Origin: Paramarasmius palmivorus
Taxonomy: Eukaryota > Basidiomycota > Agaricomycetes > Agaricales > Marasmiaceae
Assembly (NCBI GenBank): GCA_037176845.1
Contig: JAYKXP010000004.1
Location: forward strand, 806,001 to 870,000
DNA length: 64,000 nucleotides
Direction: 5' to 3'
The position numbers and the translations under genes were made by a program. Of the stretch, positions 34,925 to 44,088 are shown one piece after another. The notes below the pieces were generated by a model. It was given only the letters and a program-made list of their open reading frames with translations, was not told the DNA's origin and made no database searches. The stretch's first letter is position 1; every line of letters begins with the position of its first letter.

Positions 34925-37900
34925 TTAGGTCCCGATGCTATGCCGCCTGAAGGCACTTTCTACGTCGGACGCAGTATATTCTAGAGATACGCCTGAGTCA
35001 GCGTAACACTGAGAGATCCTCTTGTTGAACAGCTCGGTGATCCTCAAGAGTTCTTCCTCGCAGCCTTTCCAGACGCCAACCAAAACAGTTCCAGGCGCGA
35101 TGCCCCCACCATCTTCTGTCGTAGCCTTCTCTGACGCCTCCGTGAAATGTTTCTCTACGCGCTTGAATAACGAATCCACATGTTTCCGAACATCCTTTGC
35201 ATTGTACTCTTTGACAACTTTCTTCAGAGCAGACTTGCTGTAACTGCTATTCGTGGAGACCTCGCTGGCGGAGCTGCTCTTCAGGAGGCGTTCAACGCCC
35301 TCAAAGAAGTCCTATATCACAGTGTTAGGCGCATGCAAGAAATTCAAACCTCAAACTCACAATCAACTTGGAGAAGGGTCGTCTGAGGATTATCTTCACG
35401 TATGCCGTGAGATTTTCGTCGTAGATGGCTTCCGCCTTCTTCACGAAACTTGCGACTGAGCCTATCTCCATTTGAGAGGTTTCCGCGACGAAGTGATGCA
35501 TGTTTTCTGCAAGATGGTGTAAATCAAGGGTTGTTGCAACCAAGTAAACCCTTACCAATGAGGATAACGTGGTAGTTCAGTTGCCCTTTATCCTCCCCTT
35601 CTCCATCCATCTTAGCCATTTGCTTCAAGCAATCGAACATTGACTGGACAATTCTCTCGTACGCAGCGTCGACATTCATGCGAATTTCCAGGCCATCACA
35701 GCCAATCAATTGAGTTTCGACTCGACCGATATACACAGGGAATCGTTTCACGAATGGAACGACTCCCCTTCGCTTCTTGCTGGTCAGCTTGGTTTGCTCG
35801 ACATGCTGTATTTGCTCTCCCTGGATAGTTGTCAACGCCAAGGTACCGACGTAAACCATGCACAAGACTTACGATGTGCCTATCAAACAAAGTCTTCAAA
35901 CGTGTCTGGTGCTTGCTCAAGACATTCAAGAGGAAGTCGTTGTTCCTATCCTCGCTTTCGGCGATGAATCGCTCGATGGTTGCAATGAGTCCAACGACTT
36001 GCCTGCGAGACAACTTCAGTCAACGGACGACTTAGAATGTGAAGAGAGCCTTACATGCTGTCCTTTGCAAGTGCCATGTCCAACCAAGTTTTGAACTCAG
36101 CAGCAAGGAATCCAAATATCAGGTCCAAGGCGCCTCGTACGAGCTTCATTGTTGCGGAGCTGAGCCCTATCGTCCGAGCTGCTTGTCTCCGGAAGTAGTT
36201 GTCCAGGTTCATGTAATCAGCGTAGGTGAGAGCGGCATCGTTAATTTGTAGGAAATCCGTCAAGAACTCGTCCTCTTGGTAGATTAAAGGCGCAATCTGC
36301 TCGAGAATCAAGCTGAAGACCTCGGAAGCCCTCATGTCACCGTCAGGGCCTGTGTTTTTGTCCTTGTTCCGACTTTCTAATGGGGAACGGATGATCGTGC
36401 CAGCGCGTCGCATGGGTGTTGTCTTGCCTGTCGTAGGTGTCGGGGTTGCCGCTAAACCTAGCCATAGCGTTCAATGCTTATCCTTTCAATATGCATGAGC
36501 AAGGTACATACTCTGATCCTGAGCGTCCTCGTTGGCTTTCTTGATGTATGCCGCGTATGTGGAAAGCAATGCCTTGATTTGTGTCCCGTGAAGCTCACTT
36601 GCAGCAGAAAAGTAGGCCTATTTGAGGAGTGTCAGTCAAGGAAGTGAACATGAAGATCTTGCACGAACGGCGCAGAGTCTACCATATACTCCTTCGTCCA
36701 TTTCCTTCAGATACAGCATAAGACCCGAATATCTTCCTAAATAAGTCTCCCAGGCTTTATGGGGCATCATGGTGGGTTTGCCTCTCCCAGGTCCTGGCGT
36801 TAAACCATTGTTATCACCCAGTAACAGTTTGGACTATAAGGGCAAAGCTAAGTGAAATATATCGGATGTCCACCAGTGGGCTCACTTGTGCGGTAAACAT
36901 GATTGACAAAAAATCGAATATTCGCTTGCAGAACTGAGAGTTGTGTGTTCTGTACTCGGACAGTCGCTCCATTGTTGCAGCCATATCTATTCGAGAGTGA
37001 GCCATCATCCAAACGAGTCAGGCTACGATGTTACCTCTGTCTTGTCCCGCTAAAAGAGCTTTGTACAGTTCGGCGGCAGCCTCTTCTAAACGCTGTATGC
37101 TCGTCGACTTTTCGAGAGATTCTTGTGTTAACGTTATGAGAACTTCTCTGTCTACCTGAACCGTTTGCTATTTCAAAGATATCTCAATGAGCGAATTATT
37201 TGTTTCCTAGTCATTTTAGTACTGACCAGCAGGTTCTCGAGCTCTCCTAGCAGCGCGCGCTGGTTCTGTATCTGCACTTGAAGACCTCGGTTTTGAGATT
37301 GAATGTATGAGATATCATCGCTGACGGCCTATTTGACTGGCATTAGTGCCTGTATATAAACCCAGACAAGCTATATCCTCACGTTTAGGTGAATCTTGTA
37401 TGAAGATACAAGACCGCCGATGTTATCCAATTCAGCTATTGCCTTGTCCATATATTCCAATACCAGTGCAACCCGGTCATCAGATTCAAGAAAGGAATGT
37501 ATGTTGGCCTATGCTTTACTCGTCAGAAATTATTTGTACAACGATGAACGTGAACAACGACCTTTTCAAGAGCCATCAACTCGTCCAATAATCGAGCCTC
37601 GATGAGATCAGCAGCTCCCCGCGCAGTCTTGCGACCAATCACATCATCGCTTGCCCACTCGTAGCCCTCAATCATCTCCTCCACGCTAGCCATTGTGGCA
37701 ATGGCGTTCTCCTCCTCGCCTTCTGCCTCATTAGGCTCGGCAATCAGACGGTCAATCGCAGCTTGATTAGCAGGATCGAAGAATGATATTCGGACATTCT
37801 GTTGCTCACGCCGCGAAGGAGTAGGTTCCGTCGGCATAGCCGGAGGCGGTCGAGTGGCTTGCCTCCGTGAGCGGCTGGATGGAGTAGGTGATGGAGGCTT

Positions 37901-38970
37901 AGATCGCGGTGGAGTCTCGGGTCTAGAGTATTCCTCTGGAGACTGTCGAGACAGAGATGAAAAGGACGTGTTCTCTGTTCCTGTCCGGGAGACTGGAGTT
38001 GGCCGGATAGGAATTGATGAGCCATTCATGGGTTGAGCGGATGCATTGGACGGGCGTCTTGATCGTACAGTCGCAGTCTGAGAAAGCGCCGGAGAGGCCG
38101 GCCTTGTACGAGAAGACGGTTCTCGAGGTTCTCTGAGTGGTCGGGAAGATGGACCGCTCCTTGAGGACATTGCAGGTGATGATGGTCGAGAGGGCAATCC
38201 ATTTCGTATAGGCGGAGGTGACGGAAGATTTTCTATATCGTTCTGAGGTGTTTGCGGTCGTGATCTAGCTCTCATTGGAGAGACTGATATTCCATTGGAC
38301 GGTGACCCATTGGGAATATTGGTTGGTGAAGGTGATCTGTTTGACTTGAGATAGTCGCTCTGTATTCGTTGCCTTCCAGCTATTCAGAGGTTTCAATCAG
38401 AGATCCGAACTACTAATGAAGGGAAACATACGTTGTGAGCTCTCTCCATTCGACATGCCTTCCACCCGCAATGACATCGAGCCCCCTGTCACCGTATGGA
38501 AAAGTTGTATCAAGGTCCTCAAAAAGATGTCTTGTTCCCTTTGATTTTCGGTCTGCCATCTGTACGTCCTAGCAAGCGTTATATTGAAGGTGTTGGACTA
38601 GACAAGCACGGCCTAAGCTGGAATTGTCACCATTGGTAAAGAATAGGCACGCACGCTAACAACCTGTATCCCTCGTAATTCTGCCAGTCTCCAGGTTTTG
38701 CCCACTGAGAAGGTTCCATTCGTGTTTAGTTTCGACTTGTGGACGAAACCGGTGCCATTGGATGCCTCTACAATCGAATATTTAAATTACATCAATTTCG
38801 CCAACATTTCTGCACAACGCACGAGAGAGTAGAATGTATCTCGGTTTCCTTCCACCAGTTTCAGCGTCCTCCCAGATCTTGATATGGCCCATGTAAGTTT
38901 CTTCAAGATTTCCGGCTGCATTCCGTCGAGAGAACACGGAATCGATGATACGCTGACGCTGGTCAGCCAT
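34925..38970 (-). CDS. SEC3: Exocyst complex component Sec3
   Basis: Multi-exon gene, estimated 1,050-1,100 aa. The start MADQRQRIIDSVFSRRNAAG continues into GHIKIWEDAETGGRKPRYIL and, after an intron, NGTFSVGKTWRLAELRGIQV-like sequence: the Sec3 N-terminal PH-type domain that binds PI(4,5)P2 and Rho/Cdc42. A Pro/Ser/Arg-rich linker (37700-38275) follows, then EEMIEGYEWASDDVIGRKTA and long helical exons. The C-terminal Sec3 helical bundle includes INDAALTYADYMNLDNYFRR, FLAAEFKTWLDMALAKDSM and the end YTASDVESAFRRHSIGT at 34925. Sec3 marks exocytic sites at the plasma membrane and tethers secretory vesicles at growing tips. Not every exon boundary was resolved. It is convergent with the Rrn9-like gene, 84 bp apart. 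Confidence 0.87.
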
Positions 38971-40627
38971 GGCGGGGTATGAATCGTAGTATCTGTGGTA
39001 TTGGTAAACAGTCCGGTGAGCAAGAATCCAAGAGGTGTTATCGAGACGGATGTGAGTGAAACCAGGAATGGAGGGTTGTTATGCATGCACTGCATCAATC
39101 TGGCAGACCTCTCGCGCGTTGATTGGCCTTGTTGGTTTGGGGAAAACCAACACCTGCTCATCTTGCGCGTTTGCAGCTCTCATCTTTCGAGCATTCCTCA
39201 GGCCAGAAAATCAATTTTAATTCATACTCGGCACAAAGTTCACCCAGAGCCCACTGAGCAGGTTGATCCTCCCGGTATGTCATTTCGATCCACCGTTTTC
39301 TTCATGGCATCGCTGAATCGACACATTTAGATTCTGTCGGCATCCATAGGACTTCTGGTTCTGTCTAGAAGAACTATAAGAAGTTGTACATCACATGTTG
39401 GTCTACTTCGCGGAAAACACAGCTGTCGACGCACTGAACCTTGACACGATATGCGAATCAGAAGCATAGAAGACCAAAGAACCTGCCCCAATTCAAGGTG
39501 GAGTTCACCCCAAAACCATCGACTTTCGACTTTCATTGGTCTCTATTCATGCCGATTCCCCGTCAGGAAATGAACTTCAATCGATACTATTCCGAAATTA
39601 CTTGTGAATCTCATTAGTGTCCCGGTCGGTCATCGTGAACAGGTCAGCATCTCCAATCCAAGAACCTGGATCAAGCCTATTCCTGCTGCTACAGCATGTC
39701 CTTATCGACCATGTCCTTTGTAGAATCGATAATAGCAAGCGGCTGCAATAGATGCATTCGCATTGCGCCCTCGTGAATGGAATGGAATGCAAGGTGTCAG
39801 CATTACAGATGATCACCATCGTAGTGTTGTATCCTTGCAATCCTCGCTCCACCATTGGTGATCCTTTCAGAAGCGACCCTTCCTGTGCGACGTTTCACTG
39901 TGCTAGGTGGCCTAATGATTCGATCTCTGGCCTCATACCTCGCTGAAACTGGTAGGAAAGAGTGTGGTGGCCCATGAACTGCGTCCGATTTGCCATTTGA
40001 TTTGAGCGGTGAGTTGCTGTTCTCAACTGTGTTGGGCACAGTTATACAAGTCTATAGTGCTCGCTTGAGATAGCGTACTCGTTGACAACGGTGCCAATAA
40101 TTCGCTGTCCTTCATTTCGTCTTATTTGCCATTGATCCATGCCACGCCCTCGAGTTTGAGCTCAGTGATCTCCGAGGCCATGACCACTTCGTGCAGTCGA
40201 CAGAGGTTTCTCGATGAATCCCTTCACTCTGGTAGCCAACTCGAACGTTCTAGTGTCCCCGAAGAAGGTCATAATGCTGTAAATAGAGTTTGATAAGTAC
40301 TCCTGTCGCTTAGATGCTCCGACCGCATATAGGAAACAGCATTCAAGTGCAACTCAATTGAGACTTAATCACTCAGTAAAGCAGCATCGCCTTTGCTGCA
40401 CCAATAGGCATCCATCCAGACCTGCTATCTGCGGGCGCAGCCAGAGCTTGAGCTAATTTTACTAGAGATAACGAAATAAAACGTCGACAGTGACGACTTG
40501 CAACGTTTGACTCGCGGATTGGTCCGTGCGCGGGAAAATCCCCATTTGGCGCTTACGGTAACTACGTATGTAACCCCTCAAGTTCGCCGAACGAACTTCC
40601 TCTTTCTCTCACAAATCCCCAACACGA
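38971..40627. other. Gene-poor 1.66-kb region
   Basis: The longest stretch without a supported gene in this window. It should include the promoters of Sec3 (minus) and Mam3 (plus). Short frames occur on both strands, but none forms a spliced model. A 77-codon minus-strand frame at 40042-40272, broken by one TGA at its middle, looks coding-like and may be a gene relic. No TIR or LTR was recognised and there is no tRNA. Confidence 0.5.
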
Positions 40628-43600
40628 ATGGTCCTGCCTTCAACATACAACCGAAACTCCAATAAGCTATTGTACACTTTACTATCCATCGCCACACAAA
40701 ATGGTCCCAGCGCTATTCGAGCTCTACATACCCATGGCTCCAATGGGCCCGATCCCAGTATCCATGGCTCACTCGTCAAGAGAGAAGAAGAGCATTTTGA
40801 CCCACACAGCACGAAAATGGTCGTCTTCGCGGCTCTCATCCCAGCTCTTGTCTTGTTGTCAGGATTATTCGCCGGTTTGACATTGGGTTATATGAGCTTG
40901 GATGAAACGCAGTTGAATGTAAGTGGCATACTGGTAGCTTGACATCAATGGGCTGACATTATACTTCTACACTCAGGTCTTGAGTATTAGTGGAACCCCG
41001 TAAGAAGTTATCGCCATAATAGGGCCTGTTTGGGCCTGTAATCAGCACTCACACTCTTATCATATACAGCCAGCAGCGTAAATACGCGCAGAAGATCATT
41101 CCTATCCGAAAGAATGGCCATCTACTGCTCGTAACTCTCTTGCTAGCGAACATGATCGCAAATGAATCGCTTCCTGTCATTTTGGATTCCGTTCTTGGAG
41201 GAGGAGTTCAAAGTGTTGTGATATCTACCACGCTTATCGTCATGTGAGTTTACCGTTGCGCCCTATGGAAAATGGTCCTTGTCCGTACTGTAGTGGTGGT
41301 AGTACTATTCTGAGAGTGCTTTGGAACGCGACGCGTTCTTAGTTGTGCTCTTCCTTTGACGTCACGCGGTGAAAGGACTTGGCAGGCGTCTTCCAAGGCT
41401 ACCGAGTTACCATACACAGCAATCCGCTTTCCTTTTACACCATTGCCAAGCCAAGAATAAGTCGCTAAACGTCTTCTAGTTTTGCAGAAATCATACCCCA
41501 GTCGTTGTTCACGAGGCACGGATTGTATTTAGGTGCAAAAATGGCTGGTTTGACTCGATGCCTTATATTTTTCTTGGTTGGTCATTCCTTTGGTTTTGTA
41601 GATGCCCTATACTGATTCAAACGTTCCTAGGGAATTATTTCTTGGCCTGTTGCTAAACTGTTGGAATTCGCTCTTGGACCTCATCATGGTATTATTTATC
41701 GCCGAGCAGGTCAGTTGCCTTTTAGTCTATAGACCGGTCTACTAACTCGAAAACAGAACTGAAAGAGCTCATCGCAATGCATTCATCAGTGGGTGCTCAC
41801 GGTGGAGACCTCAAGACTGACACAGTGACAATTATTGGCGCTACCTTGGATTTACAGGAAAAAGTTGTTAGACAGGTATGTTCGCATTCAGATTTTCGGT
41901 TCAGCGCTGACTTTTGGAATTTGGTAGGCAATGACACCAATCAAGGACGTATTCATGCTTTCCATCGATGCAAAGCTCGACTATGAACTGCTCAAGAAGA
42001 TTTGCATGACTGGGCACAGTCGTGTACCCGTCTACGAAGAGATCGATATTCCTGTCCCTCTTCAAGCTGACGGAACTCGAACGCGAAGAGTCAAGAAGAT
42101 TCTCGGGATTTTGTTGGTAAAGCATTGTGTATTGCTTGATCCAAATGGTTAGCGCTCCATCACACATCTCAATATGTGCTATCACTAACTTTTCTGTAGA
42201 CTCAGTACCTCTGCGAAATATACCTTTGAACAAGGTTCCATCGGTCCCGCAGAACGAGCCCTTACTTGGTATCCTGGACAAGTTCCAAGAAGGACGTAGT
42301 CATATGGCGATCGTTAGTCGGATTAGTCGTGAAAAGGTATACAAACTTTTCCCGTGTCTACACCACAACCACAACTAACATCTCTACAGGCAGCCAGCGT
42401 CAAGAAAGTCGTCAAACAAAGCCTCACCCAACGTCTTCGTCAACGCGTCGGTATGGGCGACTCTGAATCCAGCAGTAGCGATTCCTCCGACTCTGACGAG
42501 GAACGCGAAAAGCCAAAGCACTCTACAAAGACTCGTCGTGGGCGAAGAAAGGTCAAGGATATCGAAGAAGGTGAAGGTGTTGAAGATGGCGAAGCGACTT
42601 TGAAGGAAGTTGCGCTCGACAAGGACGCTTCTGCTTCTAGTGGGGGTGTGGATATGGATTCGGTTGCGACAAAGCTCAATCGGTCGAGGCCGGATAGTAA
42701 ATCCAGTATGGAAGGGAGTAAGAACCACAGGGCAAGTTTCCAGTTACCGAGAGTTTCTGGTGGGCTGGAGCAAAGTATGCCTGCGGATGCTGTTTTGGCG
42801 AAGGAAGGTGCCGAGGAGGTAGGTTGTTTCATTTCGTGTGTGGTACGGCGTGCTGACGGGGAACGACAGTTTTTGCAAGGTATTGATCCGGCTGTAGATC
42901 CTCTCGGTATTATCACTCTTGAAGATGTGCTTGAAGGTAAGCGTCGACTTTCATGTCTACCTATCACTCACTAACGCTCTCTGCCCATCGACAGAACTCA
43001 TTGGAGAAGAAATCTACGACGAATTCGACGTCCAAGGCGCACACGGAGACCCTTACGTTCCTCCTAGCGGACCATCATCCTCAGCACAACCAACCCAAAT
43101 CCAGACCTCAGCGTCCAACCAAACCGAAGCGACATCCCCAACGTCTACCCAAAGACCAGTCCTGAAACCACTAGCTCTGAAAGGTCTTGGCGGGCTAAGC
43201 TTTTTACGTTCCAAAAGCGCTCCTCCGAGTCCCAGAGATCCTGTTGCACGACAATCCGATGCGACGTCCGGTAGTGGAAGTGGAAGTATGGACGTCCCGA
43301 CGGTGGTTAAACCCATAGCTAGGCGGAGTAACTCCAAAGACGACAGTACTACCACCTCCGCAGCCGGAGAGATCCGCGTTCCTTCCGTGATCATCGAACA
43401 CCCCAGCCCGGTCATTCAATCTCCTGAACCTACACAAGCGATAGCACAACTCGCGATGAGCAGTACACCCGTGTCGAGGAGTGCTTCGCCTGCGCCGTCT
43501 TTGGAGGCGTTTTTGATGAGCGGAAAGAGGAGGACTGGGTCGATGTCGAAGAGTGGTTCTGGAGCTGGTGTGAAGGGCAGGTTTAAGAGTAGTCCGTTGG

Positions 43601-43692
43601 TTATTCCTGGAGGTGGTGTTGGGGGTGAAGAGAGTGCGATAGTAGATTCGGAGGTGAAGGAGAAGGATGGGAAAGAGGAGATGGAGATGTGA
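40628..43692 (+). CDS. MAM3: Mam3/CNNM-type DUF21-CBS membrane transporter
   Basis: Multi-exon gene, about 860 aa. The N-terminal segment precedes the DUF21 domain: ALIPALVLLSGLFAGLTLGY, MSLDETQLNVLSISGTP, LLLVTLLLANMIANESLPVI, VISTTLIVIFAEIIPQSLF. A CBS pair follows (AMTPIKDVFMLSIDAKLDYE, GHSRVPVYEEI, ILGILLVKHCVLLDPN, PSVPQNEPLLGILDKFQEG, HMAIVSRISREKA). The second CBS is interrupted by a roughly 140-residue charged insert before DPLGIITLEDVLEELIGEEI. The C-terminal 220 residues are Ser/Pro-rich and disordered. Yeast Mam3 resides in the vacuole membrane and affects manganese tolerance; CNNM/CorC relatives handle Mg2+. The intron at 41244-41479 (236 nt) is far longer than its neighbours. A tRNA gene follows 194 bp downstream. 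Confidence 0.9.
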
Positions 43693-43885
43693 ATTGTGAT
43701 TGACCCGAAGACGTTCCTTTTGCTGATTTCTTTTCTTGAACTGGAGGATTATATGGTACTTGTAGAAGTTATTGAAATGAACGCTAAACACAACTGATGA
43801 TGTACATTTTACTTACAATACCCGCATGTTGAATGCATCTTTTGATGTTGAGAATGTGTCGAGTGCTTCGGAATTGAGGAGTATA

Positions 43886-43975
43886 TCCATCATGGTGTAG
43901 TGGCTAACATTATCGCCTCTCATGGACCTGTGCAGTGTAGCGCGATAGCCCAGGGTTCGATTCCCTGTGATGGAA
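43886..43975 (+). tRNA. tRNA-Glu (anticodon CTC) with 18-nt intron
   Basis: The acceptor stem TCCATCA pairs with TGATGGA (43968-43974), with discriminator A at 43975. The D arm is TGGTGTAGTGGCTAACA, and the T arm is CAGGG-TTCGATT-CCCTG. The anticodon stem ATCGC/GCGAT encloses the loop CTCTCA...C with anticodon CTC at 43919-43921, reading GAG (Glu). Between loop positions 37 and 38 sits an 18-nt intron (43923-43940), the canonical place for nuclear tRNA introns removed by the Sen endonuclease. All five stems pair, so the call is secure. The mature tRNA is 72 nt including the discriminator; CCA is not encoded. A T6 terminator follows. Confidence 0.95.
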
Positions 43976-43991
43976 GTAAGTTGAGAAAGGG

Positions 43992-43997
43992 TTTTTT
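43992..43997 (+). terminator. RNA polymerase III terminator (T6)
   Basis: TTTTTT lies 17 nt after the tRNA discriminator base, the usual Pol III stop signal. Confidence 0.75.
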
Positions 43998-44088
43998 GTT
44001 CCACAATATATCATTCCATAGTCCTTCCTATATCTACGATCTACTCTACACTCTACACTCTAACTCTAACACAAACACACAAACCACA

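Noticed and set aside
38971..40627. Transposon in the gene-poor region
   Set aside because: No inverted or long terminal repeats and no transposase or reverse-transcriptase motifs could be found by eye.
41244..41479. Intronic box C/D snoRNA in the long Mam3 intron
   Set aside because: A CTGA D-box-like word occurs, but no RTGATGA C box near the other end and no closing stem.
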